From Brenneria bubanii (GTDB taxonomy: Bacteria; Pseudomonadota; Gammaproteobacteria; Enterobacterales; Enterobacteriaceae): a DNA stretch of 64,000 bases. The DNA lies in assembly GCF_022378355.1 (NCBI RefSeq), contig NZ_JAKMAJ010000002.1, positions 310,001-374,000 on the forward strand, in the 5' to 3' direction. This document shows, in pieces, positions 50,222 to 61,114 of this stretch; the first letter of the stretch is position 1; each line of letters begins with the position of its first letter. Under the pieces are notes generated by a model. The model made no database searches. It worked only from the letters and a program-made list of their open reading frames with translations, and was not told where the DNA came from. A program made the translations under genes and the position numbers.

Positions 50222-50936
50222 AACGAACCTCTTCTTTTTTGGTATCGCTGATCGCATCAGCGCCTAAATAAACAACCTGCACAAGCAGGTTTGCAACACT
50301 CTGTGTCGGCGGTAAAAAACCGGGCTGAATACAGTATGCCGCCGGTTTGTTACTTTTATTAGTGTAAAACACGTTGTCAGACTCCGTGGTACGAGTCAGT
50401 AAAAACTCATTATGGAAGTAACAGGAAATCATTGCCAGAAGGCATAACTCGCTTCTGACCCAGCCAGGGAATAGCAGAGGATTAACCGGCTCTGGAGTCC
50501 TGCGTAAAATTTAAACACAGGCAACTTCGATCAAACATAGAGAAGGGGGGAGCGCATGACGCGACAGCGTCTAAAGAATAGCGTTGCGAACGCAGCACAC
50601 TAAGTAAACAACGGATCATTAATCCTATCACCTCCACGCACGCCGCGGGGCATACGGTTAAGCCATCAACGAAGCAGTCAATATAGCACATCGCGGCCAG
50701 CAAACCGCCTGCCGTTTATACCGACATGATGCAGTAAAAGCAAAATGAAAATATTGTCGTCGTCTGTTACTTCCCGGACAAAACGGCCGATAACAAAAAG
50801 CGATGGACGGTTAAAACCAAAAACTGCTGGTAATGGGAACAAAACGTGACCTAGAATAGACGTCCAGATGTTAATCCATCTATACCGATTAACGGGTAAA
50901 CTGCTTAACGGCTTTGATTTGAAGGTAAAGAAACTC
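50222..50936. other. Divergent region between speA and metK
   Basis: This 715-base region holds the speA leader on the minus strand, with tandem hairpins at 50247-50261 (GCTGAT / ATCAGC) and 50274-50291 (AACCTGC / GCAGGTT). A larger inverted repeat pairs AAACCGG (50317-50323) with CCGGTTT (50342-50348). On the plus strand side lie the metK MetJ boxes (50858-50881). No protein gene is visible. Confidence 0.55.
50858..50881 (+). promoter_or_regulatory. MetJ operator (three tandem met boxes) upstream of metK
   Basis: Three adjacent 8-base units, AGACGTCC, AGATGTTA and ATCCATCT, resemble the met box consensus AGACGTCT with five to seven matches each. MetJ with S-adenosylmethionine represses metK in E. 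coli through such tandem boxes. The operator is 55 bases before the metK start codon. Confidence 0.75.
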
Positions 50937-52088
50937 ATGGCTAAACACCTTTTTACGTCCGAGTCTGTCTCTGAGGGACACCCGGATAAAATTGCGGATC
51001 AGATCTCTGATGCCGTCCTTGACGCTATCCTGGAACAGGATCCTAAGGCGCGCGTCGCCTGTGAGACATACGTAAAAACCGGTATGGTGTTAGTCGGTGG
51101 TGAAATCACGACCAGCGCCTGGGTAGATATCGAAGAAGTCACCCGCCGTACCGTGCGCGACATTGGCTACGTTAATTCCGAAATGGGTTTTGATGCCAAT
51201 TCCTGTGCCGTCTTGAGCGCCATTGGCAAACAGTCTGCCGATATCAACCAGGGTGTAGACCGTAGCGATCCGCTGGAGCAAGGCGCGGGCGACCAGGGGC
51301 TGATGTTTGGTTATGCAACCAACGAAACAGACGTTCTGATGCCGGCGCCGATCACTTACGCTCACCGACTGGTTCAACGTCAATCCGAAGTACGCAAGAA
51401 CGGCACTCTGTCATGGCTGCGTCCGGATGCGAAAAGTCAGGTTACCTTCCTGTATGACGATGGCAAAATCGCAGGTATCGATGCTGTGGTTCTGTCGACT
51501 CAGCACTCGGAAGATATCGCTCAGAAAGACCTGCATGAAGCCGTGATGGAAGAAATCATCAAGCCGGTGCTGCCGGCCGAGTGGCTCTCTGCCAGCACTA
51601 AATTTTTCATCAACCCAACCGGACGTTTTGTTATCGGCGGCCCAATGGGCGACTGCGGCCTGACCGGACGTAAAATTATCGTCGATACCTACGGCGGCGC
51701 CGCACGTCATGGCGGTGGGGCATTCTCCGGCAAGGATCCGTCAAAAGTGGACCGCTCAGCCGCTTATGCTGCACGCTATGTTGCAAAAAACATCGTTGCC
51801 GCCGGGCTGGCGGATCGCTGTGAGATCCAGATTTCTTACGCTATCGGCGTGGCAGAGCCAACCTCCATTATGATCGAAACTTTCGGCACGGAAAAAGTCC
51901 CGACTGAAAAACTGATCCTGCTGGCGCGCGAGTTCTTCGATCTGCGGCCTTACGGTCTGATCCAGATGCTGGATCTGCTGCATCCGATCTATCAGGAAAC
52001 GGCGGCCTACGGTCACTTCGGCCGCGAACATTTCCCATGGGAAAAAACCGATAAAGCCGCATTGTTGCGTGACGCGGCCGGCCTGTAA
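50937..52088 (+). CDS. metK: S-adenosylmethionine synthetase
   Basis: MetK makes S-adenosylmethionine from methionine and ATP. The start is the ATG at 50937 ([20 protein letters not shown]), giving 383 residues (E. coli 384); the open frame from 50868 runs through the MetJ operator and is not coding. The conserved [12 protein letters not shown] hexapeptide region and [19 protein letters not shown] are present. Confidence 0.98.
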   Translation: MAKHLFTSESVSEGHPDKIADQISDAVLDAILEQDPKARVACETYVKTGMVLVGGEITTSAWVDIEEVTRRTVRDIGYVNSEMGFDANSCAVLSAIGKQSADINQGVDRSDPLEQGAGDQGLMFGYATNETDVLMPAPITYAHRLVQRQSEVRKNGTLSWLRPDAKSQVTFLYDDGKIAGIDAVVLSTQHSEDIAQKDLHEAVMEEIIKPVLPAEWLSASTKFFINPTGRFVIGGPMGDCGLTGRKIIVDTYGGAARHGGGAFSGKDPSKVDRSAAYAARYVAKNIVAAGLADRCEIQISYAIGVAEPTSIMIETFGTEKVPTEKLILLAREFFDLRPYGLIQMLDLLHPIYQETAAYGHFGREHFPWEKTDKAALLRDAAGL

Positions 52089-52129
52089 TCCTGTAATAAT
52101 GTGAAGCAGCCATCAGGATCAAGATGGCG

Positions 52130-52220
52130 CGACTGCATCTCCGTCGTCCCCGCCTTGGTCGCGGGGATCGGTTTCGACTGGCGATTCACAACGTAAAATG
52201 CCCGCCTGCGCGGGCATGAC
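52130..52220. repeat. Palindromic intergenic element between metK and sprT
   Basis: Two GC-rich inverted repeats lie close together: CCCCGC / GCGGGG (52149-52166) and ATGCCCGC (52198-52205) with GCGGGCAT (52210-52217). The flanks GTCGTCCCCGC and GGGCATGACG are typical of dispersed palindromic repeats in enterobacterial intergenic DNA. It may also end metK transcription, although no U tract follows. Confidence 0.5.
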
Positions 52221-52298
52221 GAATGCAACGCTCTTTATAACCCTGCCTCTCCCCCTAGGCTATTGCGCTGCCTTGTCGCTCGTTTTATGCTGCTGCGC

Positions 52299-52811
52299 AT
52301 GAACACACCAAGAATGCCCATCGCTCACCATCAGGCGGTAATGCGTTGCCTGCGAGAAAAACTGCGGCAAGCCAACCAGGCGCTGAACAGCGACTACCCC
52401 GAACCTGCCGTCAGCTATCAACAACGCGGTTCGACTGCCGGCACAGCCTGGCTACAGCACTGGCAAATCCGGCTGAACCCGGTCTTATTGCAGGAAAACC
52501 AGCAAACCTTTATTGATGAAGTGGTCCCGCATGAATTAGCTCATCTGCTGGTTTTCGCGCGCTTTGGCAGAGTGGCGCCGCATGGTAAAGAGTGGCGCTG
52601 GATGATGGAGAGCGTATTGCAAACGCCGGCCAGGCGAACGCACCGTTTCGAAGTAAAATCCGTGCAGGGCAAAGTCTTTCCCTATCAGTGCGGCTGTCGG
52701 CAGCATCAGTTAACCGTACGGCGTCATAATCGCGTGCTTCGCGGTGAAACAGAATATCGCTGTCGACATTGCGGCGAAATATTACATTTCATCGTAACAA
52801 ATTCTATTTAA
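52299..52811 (+). CDS. sprT: SprT family zinc metalloprotease-like protein
   Basis: SprT is a cytosolic protein with a metallopeptidase motif; its role in bacteria is not established, while eukaryotic SPRTN relatives degrade DNA-protein crosslinks. The start is the ATG at 52299 ([15 protein letters not shown]), giving 170 residues (E. coli 165). The HExxH motif is in [12 protein letters not shown] and the C-terminal zinc ribbon has CGCRQHQ and CRHCGE. E. coli has the same metK-sprT-endA order. Confidence 0.94.
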   Translation: MNTPRMPIAHHQAVMRCLREKLRQANQALNSDYPEPAVSYQQRGSTAGTAWLQHWQIRLNPVLLQENQQTFIDEVVPHELAHLLVFARFGRVAPHGKEWRWMMESVLQTPARRTHRFEVKSVQGKVFPYQCGCRQHQLTVRRHNRVLRGETEYRCRHCGEILHFIVTNSI

Positions 52812-52909
52812 AAGAAAATTATCAGTTAAAAAAACCATTTTTTGCATTTGCCTGCCGAAGTAACATCCGGTAGTCTGCCTGATTTATTGCCCCTGGAGTA
52901 TTTTGGAAT

Positions 52910-53608
52910 ATGCTACGCAAAGCGCTCGCTATCGCATCGGTTGGGCTTGGTCTGGCTTCCGCCGCCGCCTTTGGTCAAAACATTAATAACTTTACTCAGG
53001 CAAAAGCCGCCGCGGTACAGATCAACCAGGGAGCGCCTGGTACATTCTATTGCGGCTGTGAAATCACATGGCAGGGGAAAAAAGGGATTCCCGACCTCGC
53101 CTCCTGCGGCTATCAGGTCAGAAAAAGCGAACTGCGCGCCAGCCGTATCGAATGGGAACACGTCGTTCCCGCCTGGCAGTTTGGTCATCAGCGCCAGTGC
53201 TGGCAAAACGGCGGAAGAAAAAATTGCAGCAAAGACGCGGTATACCGCGCAATGGAAACCGATTTACACAACCTGCAGCCCGCAATCGGCGAGATAAATG
53301 GCGATCGCGGTAATTTTATGTATGGTCAGTGGAACGGCGGCCAATCAGAGTACGGCCAATGTGAGATGAAAATCGATTTCAAAAACAAAGCGGCGGAACC
53401 GCCAGCGCGCGCACGGGGCGCCATCGCCCGTACCTATTTTTACATGCGGGATCGCTACCAGTTGCGTTTATCCAAACAGCAAACCCAATTGTTTGAAGCC
53501 TGGGATAAACAATTTCCGGTTACGCAATGGGAATGCACCCGCGACCAACGCATTGCCGAGAAACAAGGGAATCATAACCCGTACATTCAACAGGCTTGCC
53601 AGCAATAG
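52910..53608 (+). CDS. endA: DNA-specific endonuclease I EndA
   Basis: A periplasmic non-specific double-strand DNA endonuclease. The 232-residue precursor has a signal peptide ([20 protein letters not shown]) cleaved after AFG or close by. The beta-beta-alpha metal motif is in [14 protein letters not shown] and the Cys pairs typical of EndA are present (GCEI, SCGY). Sizes match the family (E. coli 235). Confidence 0.96.
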   Translation: MLRKALAIASVGLGLASAAAFGQNINNFTQAKAAAVQINQGAPGTFYCGCEITWQGKKGIPDLASCGYQVRKSELRASRIEWEHVVPAWQFGHQRQCWQNGGRKNCSKDAVYRAMETDLHNLQPAIGEINGDRGNFMYGQWNGGQSEYGQCEMKIDFKNKAAEPPARARGAIARTYFYMRDRYQLRLSKQQTQLFEAWDKQFPVTQWECTRDQRIAEKQGNHNPYIQQACQQ

Positions 53609-53649
53609 TCAGTCTACCTACTATAGCTGGTATCGCTATGCCCGATCGA

Positions 53650-53678
53650 TTTCAAGTTGCAGCGCCTGCGGCTTGAAA
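53650..53678. repeat. Hairpin element between endA and rsmE
   Basis: TTTCAAGTTGCAG (53650-53662) pairs with CTGCGGCTTGAAA (53666-53678) with only two wobble pairs and a three-base loop. The core TTCAAGTTGCAG is a motif I associate with dispersed enterobacterial intergenic repeats. A related sequence occurs at 36075-36105. Confidence 0.5.
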
Positions 53679-53789
53679 CATCAGCGCATAGCCGCCCGTG
53701 AAGCCCCCGTCTGTCCGGCGGTGGTTCGCCTTTATTGGACATAATAGGTCCGGTGCAGATTAATACACGATTAAGGTCAGAACATCAGT

Positions 53790-54524
53790 ATGCGAATACC
53801 GCGCATTTTTCATCCCGAAATGCTGCCGCTCACGGGTGGCGAAGTCGAATTAAGCGAAGATGCAGCCAACCATGTTGGACGTGTTTTACGGATGAGCAGC
53901 GGCCAGCCGCTACAATTATTCGATGGCGGTAATCACATATTTGATGCCGAAATCATCCGCTCGGATAAAAAAAGTGTGCGGGTGCTGGTAACAGCAGGTA
54001 AGTTGGAAGACAGAGAGTCGCCGTTACACCTGCACCTTGGGCAAGTCATGTCTCGCGGCGAAAAAATGGAATTCACCATTCAGAAGTCCATTGAGCTGGG
54101 CGTAAATATCATCACTCCCCTGTTTTCTGAACGTTGTGGTGTAAAGTTAGACGCGGACCGTCTGGAGAAAAAGATCGGCCAATGGCGGAAAATCGCAATA
54201 GCCGCCTGCGAGCAGTGCGGTCGAAACCGTCTGCCGGAGGTGCGTCCGGCCATAACATTGGAAAGCTGGTGTGCCGAACAGGATTCAGCGTTAAAACTCA
54301 ACCTGCATCCGCGAGCCGCGCAGAGCATCAATACCTTGCCGCTGCCGGTAAAACAGGTCCGATTGTTGATTGGCCCGGAGGGAGGTCTTTCCTCCAGTGA
54401 AATTTCGATGACCTCAGAGTACGGATTTATCGATATCCTGCTGGGGCCGCGCGTATTGCGTACAGAAACCACAGCGCTCACCGCAATTACCGCCTTGCAG
54501 GTACGTTTCGGCGATCTGGGATAA
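53790..54524 (+). CDS. rsmE: 16S rRNA m3U1498 methyltransferase RsmE
   Basis: RsmE methylates N3 of uridine 1498 in 16S rRNA. The 244-residue protein (E. coli 243) has an N-terminal PUA-like domain and a C-terminal SPOUT knot with [14 protein letters not shown] and [15 protein letters not shown]. gshB begins 11 bases later on the same strand, so the two are likely cotranscribed. Confidence 0.97.
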   Translation: MRIPRIFHPEMLPLTGGEVELSEDAANHVGRVLRMSSGQPLQLFDGGNHIFDAEIIRSDKKSVRVLVTAGKLEDRESPLHLHLGQVMSRGEKMEFTIQKSIELGVNIITPLFSERCGVKLDADRLEKKIGQWRKIAIAACEQCGRNRLPEVRPAITLESWCAEQDSALKLNLHPRAAQSINTLPLPVKQVRLLIGPEGGLSSSEISMTSEYGFIDILLGPRVLRTETTALTAITALQVRFGDLG

Positions 54525-54535
54525 AGGAGAACAGA

Positions 54536-55495
54536 ATGATCAAACTCGGTATCGTGATGGATCCGATTGACGCCATCAATATCAAGAAAGACACCAGCTT
54601 CGCCATGCTGCTGGAAGCACAGCGCCGTGGTTGGGAATTGCATTACATGGAGATGAACGATCTTTATCTTCAGGCGGGCATGGCCCGTGCCACCACCCGT
54701 CGTCTGCACGTACAGTATGACTATGATGGTTGGTATGATTTTTCCGGCGAGCAGGATATCGCGCTGGAAGAGCTGGATGTTATTTTGATGCGTAAGGATC
54801 CGCCGTTCGATACGGAATTCATCTATGCCACCTATATTCTGGAACGCGCGGAAGAGCAAGGCACGCTGATCGTCAATAAGCCGCAGAGTCTGCGCGACTG
54901 CAACGAAAAGCTGTTCACCGCCTGGTTCGCTCACCTGACGCCGGATACGCTGGTCACCCGCAGCGCGGATAAGCTGCGGCAGTTTCACCAGCAGCATGGC
55001 GACGTCATTCTCAAACCCCTGGACGGCATGGGCGGCGCCTCTATTTTTCGTTTGAAACAGGATGATGCCAACGTCTCCGTCATCATCGAAACGCTGACCG
55101 AACATGCGAGCCGCTACTGCATGGCGCAAAACTATCTGCCGGCGATTAAAGAAGGCGATAAACGCGTACTGGTGATTGACGGGGAACCCGTTCCTTACTG
55201 TCTGGCTCGTATTCCCAAAAGCGGGGAAACGCGCGGAAACCTGGCGGCCGGGGGACGAGGAGAAGCTCGACCGCTCAGCGATAGCGACTGGCAGATCGCC
55301 AATGAAATCGCCCCCACGCTGAAGCAAAAAGGTCTGATCTTTGTTGGTCTGGATATCATCGGCGATCGCCTGACTGAAATTAACGTCACCAGTCCAACCT
55401 GCGTACGCGAGATTGAGGCTGCGTATCCGGATATCTCCATCACCGGGATGTTGATGGATGCGATAAAAAGACGTCTGGCTGCGCGCAACAGCTAA
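54536..55495 (+). CDS. gshB: Glutathione synthetase
   Basis: GshB joins gamma-glutamylcysteine and glycine with ATP. The protein has 319 residues (E. coli 316). It begins MIKLGIVMDPIDAINIKKD, and the ATP-grasp region includes DVILKPLDGMGGASIFR and the GNLAAGGRGE loop. A strong AAGGAGA ribosome-binding site precedes it 11 bases after rsmE. Confidence 0.98.
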   Translation: MIKLGIVMDPIDAINIKKDTSFAMLLEAQRRGWELHYMEMNDLYLQAGMARATTRRLHVQYDYDGWYDFSGEQDIALEELDVILMRKDPPFDTEFIYATYILERAEEQGTLIVNKPQSLRDCNEKLFTAWFAHLTPDTLVTRSADKLRQFHQQHGDVILKPLDGMGGASIFRLKQDDANVSVIIETLTEHASRYCMAQNYLPAIKEGDKRVLVIDGEPVPYCLARIPKSGETRGNLAAGGRGEARPLSDSDWQIANEIAPTLKQKGLIFVGLDIIGDRLTEINVTSPTCVREIEAAYPDISITGMLMDAIKRRLAARNS

Positions 55496-55597
55496 TGCGT
55501 TCCTGGCAATATCTTCTGCCGGAACCGATTAACGCCCGGCTCGTCTTGCGTTGACGAGCCGATCATCAAACGCCGACAAAGATCGATAGAATACATA

Positions 55598-56161
55598 ATG
55601 AATTTACAGCATCACTTTCTCATTGCTATGCCAGCACTCCAGGATCCGGTATTTAAGCGTTCCGTGGTCTATATCTGTGAACATAATGAAGAAGGCGCCA
55701 TGGGGTTGATCATCAACAAACCCATGGAACAGTTTACCGTGGAAAATGTGCTGAAAAAGCTAAAGATCGACCCAGCGCCGCGAGAACCTGCAATCGACTT
55801 GGACAAGCCGGTTTTTTCCGGCGGACCACTGGCCGACGACCGGGGGTTTATCCTGCATACCCCTTGCTCCGGCTTTGGCTCCAGCATCAGCATTTCCGAA
55901 GACACCATGATCACCACCTCAAAAGACGTGCTGGAAACATTGGGAACGGCGGATCAACCGGAAAACATGCTGGTGGCGCTCGGCTATTCCGCCTGGGAGG
56001 AAGGGCAGCTTGAAAGCGAACTGCTGGACAATACCTGGCTGACTTCGCCGGCAGATAAAGAGATTCTGTTTCACACGCCGATTTCCGAACGCTGGCGGGC
56101 GGCGGCCAAAAAACTGGGGGTGGATATCCATAATATCGCCGCTGAAGCGGGCCACGCCTGA
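55598..56161 (+). CDS. yqgE: YqgE/AlgH family protein
   Basis: A conserved 187-residue DUF179 protein of unknown molecular function (the Pseudomonas relative AlgH has been linked to alginate regulation). It starts [21 protein letters not shown] and contains [15 protein letters not shown]. Its last base is the first of the yqgF ATG (TGATG), a strong sign of coupling. The gshB-yqgE-yqgF order is the E. coli order. Confidence 0.94.
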   Translation: MNLQHHFLIAMPALQDPVFKRSVVYICEHNEEGAMGLIINKPMEQFTVENVLKKLKIDPAPREPAIDLDKPVFSGGPLADDRGFILHTPCSGFGSSISISEDTMITTSKDVLETLGTADQPENMLVALGYSAWEEGQLESELLDNTWLTSPADKEILFHTPISERWRAAAKKLGVDIHNIAAEAGHA

Positions 56162-56583
56162 TGACAAACCGCACCATCCTGGCCTTTGATTTCGGCACCA
56201 AAAGCATCGGCGTCGCCATCGGCCAGGAAATAACCCGTACGGCTCGTCCGCTGACAGCGTTTAAAGCGCAAGATGGCATACCGGACTGGCAAAAAGTGGA
56301 AAAGCTACTCTCGGAGTGGCAACCGGCGCTGGTGGTGGTGGGACTGCCATTGAATATGGATGGAACGGAGCAGCCGCTTACCGCCAGAGCGCGCAAATTC
56401 GCCAATCGTCTGCATGGCCGTTTTGGCGTGCAGATCGCACTGCATGACGAACGTCTCAGTACCGTGGAAGCTCGGGCCGACCTCTTTGAGCGCGGCGGTT
56501 TTCGGGCGCTGGACAAAGGCAGCGTCGACGCGGCATCGGCCGTGATTATTTTGGAAAGCTGGTTTGACGTGCAAAACCAGTGA
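56161..56583 (+). CDS. yqgF: Pre-16S rRNA nuclease YqgF (RuvX)
   Basis: An RNase H-fold nuclease that finishes the 5' end of 16S rRNA. The 140-residue protein (E. coli 138) shows the catalytic Asp in [13 protein letters not shown] and the second acidic residue in [11 protein letters not shown]. The last acidic position is in [12 protein letters not shown]. It is the last gene of the rsmE-gshB-yqgE-yqgF run and is convergent with fbp, 73 bases away. Confidence 0.96.
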   Translation: MTNRTILAFDFGTKSIGVAIGQEITRTARPLTAFKAQDGIPDWQKVEKLLSEWQPALVVVGLPLNMDGTEQPLTARARKFANRLHGRFGVQIALHDERLSTVEARADLFERGGFRALDKGSVDAASAVIILESWFDVQNQ

Positions 56584-56656
56584 GGGAACGGATTTAATCG
56601 GCGCGCCTCGGTTTACGCGACGCGCCGTCATATTATTCAGAGAGCCGAATTAACGC

Positions 56657-57661
56657 TTACTCATCCGGATATTCGCGAATAAAGCGCTCTACGTCGTTCA
56701 CCATCGATTCCGTGCCGACGAAAAAGGGCGAACGCTGGTGCAGTTTTTCCGGCGTAATGTCCAGAATGCGGTTTTTACCGTTGCTGGCCTTTCCGCCCGC
56801 CTGCTCCGCCAGAAACGCCATCGGGTTGCATTCGTACAGCAGGCGCAGTTTTCCTTTCGGATAGCTGGCGGTGCTCGGGTAGAGGTAGATGCCGCCTTTC
56901 AACAGGTTACGGTGAAAGTCGGCCACCAGCGAACCAATATAACGCGAGGTATAAGGACGCTGCGTCGCTTCATCCTGTTCCTGGCAGTATTTAATGTATT
57001 TCTTCACCCCCAGAGGAAACTTGATGTAGTTTCCTTCGTTGATGGAATACATGTTGCCTTTTTCCGGGAAACGGACCTTTTCATGGGACAGGCAAAATAC
57101 GCCGAGGGAAGGATCGTAGGTGAAAGCATGGACGCCGTGCCCCGTGGTATACACCAGCATGGTGGACGATCCATAAACAATATAGCCGGCGGCAACCTGT
57201 TTGTTGCCCGGTTGCAGGAAATCCTCTTCCGTTACCGGGATCCCCAGCGGCGTGACGCGGCGGTAAATAGAGAAGATCGTGCCGACGGATACGTTTACAT
57301 CAATGTTGGAAGAACCATCGAGCGGATCCATCAAAACGACATATTTCGCATTTTCGGCCCGTTCGCCGTCAAAGATAACTATTTCATCCTCTTCTTCAGA
57401 GGCAATCCCAGCAACCTCACCACGCGCTTTTAATGCGGCTTTCAACTTTTCATTGGCATACAGATCAAGCTTCATCTGTACTTCGCCCTGAATATTGGAA
57501 ATACCGCTGGTACCTAAAATATCAACCAGGCCCGCCTTGTTAATATCGCGATGGATAATTTTAGCGCCCAGTTTAATCGCAGATAGCAGCGCGGTAAGCT
57601 CACCGGTGGCATGAGAGAAATCGTGCTGTTTTTCGACGATAAATTCGCCTAAGGTTTTCAT
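56657..57661 (-). CDS. fbp: Fructose-1,6-bisphosphatase class I
   Basis: The gluconeogenic phosphatase converting fructose-1,6-bisphosphate to fructose-6-phosphate, inhibited by AMP in E. coli. The start is the ATG at 57661 ([14 protein letters not shown]), giving 334 residues (E. coli 332). The metal-binding block [16 protein letters not shown] and the C-terminal [17 protein letters not shown] are intact. It is divergent from mpl, as in E. coli. Confidence 0.98.
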   Translation of the reverse strand: MKTLGEFIVEKQHDFSHATGELTALLSAIKLGAKIIHRDINKAGLVDILGTSGISNIQGEVQMKLDLYANEKLKAALKARGEVAGIASEEEDEIVIFDGERAENAKYVVLMDPLDGSSNIDVNVSVGTIFSIYRRVTPLGIPVTEEDFLQPGNKQVAAGYIVYGSSTMLVYTTGHGVHAFTYDPSLGVFCLSHEKVRFPEKGNMYSINEGNYIKFPLGVKKYIKYCQEQDEATQRPYTSRYIGSLVADFHRNLLKGGIYLYPSTASYPKGKLRLLYECNPMAFLAEQAGGKASNGKNRILDITPEKLHQRSPFFVGTESMVNDVERFIREYPDE

Positions 57662-57829
57662 AACACTATTCCAGAGTCTACGGATGAAAAGCGGTTTCAT
57701 TTATTCACCGCCAGCGTTTGCGAATGCAGTGTAGCCCAAAGAGAAAGTGAGTACCTAGTCAAATCCATTTCTTATGATGGTTTCATAGGGTTAGAATGTG
57801 CGCAGACACACTGTATAGATGGAAACTGT

Positions 57830-59215
57830 ATGCGTATTCACATTTTAGGTATCTGCGGTACCTTTATGGGGGGGCTGGCGTTACTGGCTCGTTCATTAGG
57901 GCATCAGGTCACCGGCTCAGATGCAAACGTTTATCCCCCCATGAGTACCTTACTGGAAGAACAGGGAATTACGCTGATTCAGGGGTACGATCCTGCTCAG
58001 TTAGAGCCTGCTCCCGATCTGGTTATCGTCGGCAACGCGATGACGCGAGGAAATCCTTGCGTTGAAGCCATGCTGGAACAAGGTCTTCCTTATGTCTCTG
58101 GTCCGCAATGGCTGCATGATTATGTCTTGCGCGATCGTTGGGTCATTGCTGTTGCCGGCACTCACGGCAAAACCACGACGTCAGGCATGGTTGCCTGGAT
58201 CCTGGAAGATTGCGGCTACAACCCCGGCTTCGTGATTGGCGGCGTTCCGGGAAACTTCACCGTTTCAGCGCGTTTAGGCGATAGTCCGTTTATGGTGATC
58301 GAAGCGGACGAATATGACTGCGCCTTTTTTGATAAACGTTCGAAGTTCGTCCACTATTGCCCGCGCACGCTTCTTCTCAATAATCTTGAATTCGACCATG
58401 CCGATATTTTTGATGACCTGAAAGCTATCCAAAAACAGTTCCACCATCTGGTTCGATTGGTTCCCGGCAGCGGGAAAATCATCCTGCCCACCAATGATAT
58501 TCATCTCAAACAGACGATGGCGATGGGATGCTGGAGCGAGCAAGAGCTGGTTGGCGAAGATGGGGTCTGGAACGCGAAGAAAATATCGACAGACGCCAGC
58601 GCATACCAGGTGTACCTGAACAATGAAATGGTCGGGGAAGTTCGCTGGAGCCTGGTGGGCGAACACAATATGCATAACGGTCTGATGGCGATTGCCGCCG
58701 CGCATCACGTCGGCGTATTGCCTGCCGATGCCTGCCGCGCATTGGGCGGTTTCGTTAATGCCCGCCGCCGTCTTGAATTACGCGGCACTGCGCACGGGGT
58801 GAGCGTCTATGATGATTTCGCCCACCACCCTACGGCGATACTGGCGACATTGGCTGCGCTGCGTGGCAAGGTGGGGGGAACAGCGCGCATTCTGGCGGTG
58901 CTTGAACCTCGCTCCAACACCATGAAGATGGGCGTATGTAAAAATGAACTCGCGCCGTCGCTCGGTCGCGCTGACGAGGTATTTTTATTCCAGCCGCAAC
59001 ATATTCCCTGGCAGGTTTCCGAGGTGGCTGAATCCTGCGTGCAGCCCGCGCACTGGAGCGCCGATATCGACACGCTGGTTGATATGATCGCAAAAGCCGC
59101 TCAACCGGGCGATCATATTCTGGTGATGAGTAACGGCGGGTTCAGTAACATTCATAATAAACTGCTGGACGCACTGAATAAAAAAGCGCTGGCCGGTGAG
59201 GCCGACAGCAAGTAG
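57830..59215 (+). CDS. mpl: UDP-N-acetylmuramate:L-Ala-gamma-D-Glu-meso-DAP ligase Mpl
   Basis: Mpl recycles murein tripeptide by joining it to UDP-MurNAc. The protein is 461 residues (E. coli 457). The Mur-ligase ATP loop is VAGTHGKTTTSGMVAW, and the start MRIHILGICGTFMGGLALLA is the family N-terminus. A terminator follows and the gene is monocistronic. Confidence 0.97.
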   Translation: MRIHILGICGTFMGGLALLARSLGHQVTGSDANVYPPMSTLLEEQGITLIQGYDPAQLEPAPDLVIVGNAMTRGNPCVEAMLEQGLPYVSGPQWLHDYVLRDRWVIAVAGTHGKTTTSGMVAWILEDCGYNPGFVIGGVPGNFTVSARLGDSPFMVIEADEYDCAFFDKRSKFVHYCPRTLLLNNLEFDHADIFDDLKAIQKQFHHLVRLVPGSGKIILPTNDIHLKQTMAMGCWSEQELVGEDGVWNAKKISTDASAYQVYLNNEMVGEVRWSLVGEHNMHNGLMAIAAAHHVGVLPADACRALGGFVNARRRLELRGTAHGVSVYDDFAHHPTAILATLAALRGKVGGTARILAVLEPRSNTMKMGVCKNELAPSLGRADEVFLFQPQHIPWQVSEVAESCVQPAHWSADIDTLVDMIAKAAQPGDHILVMSNGGFSNIHNKLLDALNKKALAGEADSK

Positions 59216-59224
59216 CCGTGATCA

Positions 59225-59248
59225 AAAAGACGGGCAGTCCCGTCTTTT
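59225..59248 (+). terminator. Intrinsic terminator of mpl
   Basis: AAAAGACGGG (59225-59234) and CCCGTCTTTT (59239-59248) form a 10-bp perfect stem around CAGT, nine bases past the mpl stop. Confidence 0.85.
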
Positions 59249-59280
59249 ACACCACCGTTTGCATACGGATAGCGGATAGC

Positions 59281-59307
59281 AAAAAGGACGGGGAACCCGT
59301 CCTTTTT
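59281..59307. terminator. Bidirectional terminator between mpl and purA
   Basis: AAAAAGGACGGG (59281-59292) and CCCGTCCTTTTT (59296-59307) form a 12-bp stem with a GAA loop. It suits purA transcripts on the minus strand and is a second stop for mpl. Confidence 0.85.
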
Positions 59308-59369
59308 TATGCATGGCCTTTCAGCCAGTGAACATCGTTCATTGATTGATGGACGATGTCCAGGGCCGT

Positions 59370-60727
<1,358 letters not shown>

Positions 60728-60734
60728 TACTTTT

Positions 60735-60750
60735 TAGCACACGTTTGCGC
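60735..60750. promoter_or_regulatory. PurR-like operator upstream of purA
   Basis: TAGCACACGTTTGCGC matches the PurR consensus ACGCAAACGTTTGCGT at 12 of 16 positions, including the central ACGTTTGCG. It is just upstream of the candidate -35. E. coli purA is a known PurR target. Confidence 0.6.
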
Positions 60751-60768
60751 ACATTTTTGAGCGCAATG

Positions 60769-60969
60769 CTAACCCCCCATGCGACTACGCAACATATAGT
60801 AGACAACACATCCGGCAACCACTATTCCACCGCCGAAACGCCGCAGGGTATTATCCGGCAGCTGCGCCATGGCTAAAATCATACGCCGCCAGATCCGGGG
60901 AAACAGCAGCGGACCCAGTCCCTCGATAATCAATACCAGCCCCAAAGCCATCCATACGGTTGTATTCAT
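60769..60969 (-). CDS. yjeT: DUF2065 small membrane protein YjeT
   Basis: A 66-residue conserved protein of unknown function with two hydrophobic segments (TVWMALGLVLIIEGLGPLLF and GGIVVAGCVVYYML). It lies between hflC and purA in E. coli also. A copy of the intergenic repeat occupies the gap to hflC. Confidence 0.9.
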   Translation of the reverse strand: MNTTVWMALGLVLIIEGLGPLLFPRIWRRMILAMAQLPDNTLRRFGGGIVVAGCVVYYMLRSRMGG

Positions 60970-60988
60970 AGAAACTCCAATAGCCCGT

Positions 60989-61068
60989 CATAAAAAAACG
61001 CCGGGAGCGATTTTCAACGTCATTTGCGACGGCGCGAAGGGTGACGGACATGGATATCCCGTCGTAAA
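60989..61068. repeat. Intergenic repeat, copy 2, between hflC and yjeT
   Basis: This segment begins CATAAAAAAACGCCGGGAGC and aligns with copy 1 at 21642-21728 over most of its length (shared GAGCGATTTT, AACGTC, GCGACGGC, GGTGACGGACA). Like copy 1, it abuts the U-tract side of a minus-strand terminator whose stem starts AAGCCCG. Confidence 0.65.
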
Positions 61069-61090
61069 AAAGCCCGTATACACGGGCTTT
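61063..61090 (-). terminator. Terminator downstream of hflC
   Basis: AAAGCCCGT (61069-61077) and ACGGGCTTT (61082-61090) pair around ATAC; the A run to the left gives the U tract on the minus strand. It separates hflKC from yjeT. Confidence 0.8.
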
Positions 61091-61114
61091 AGTTGATGTT
61101 ACGCGAAAAGAGGC

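Noticed and set aside
54080..55327. 415-codon open frame on the minus strand opposite rsmE and gshB
   Set aside because: It covers two well-supported genes in antisense and shows no recognisable protein similarity.
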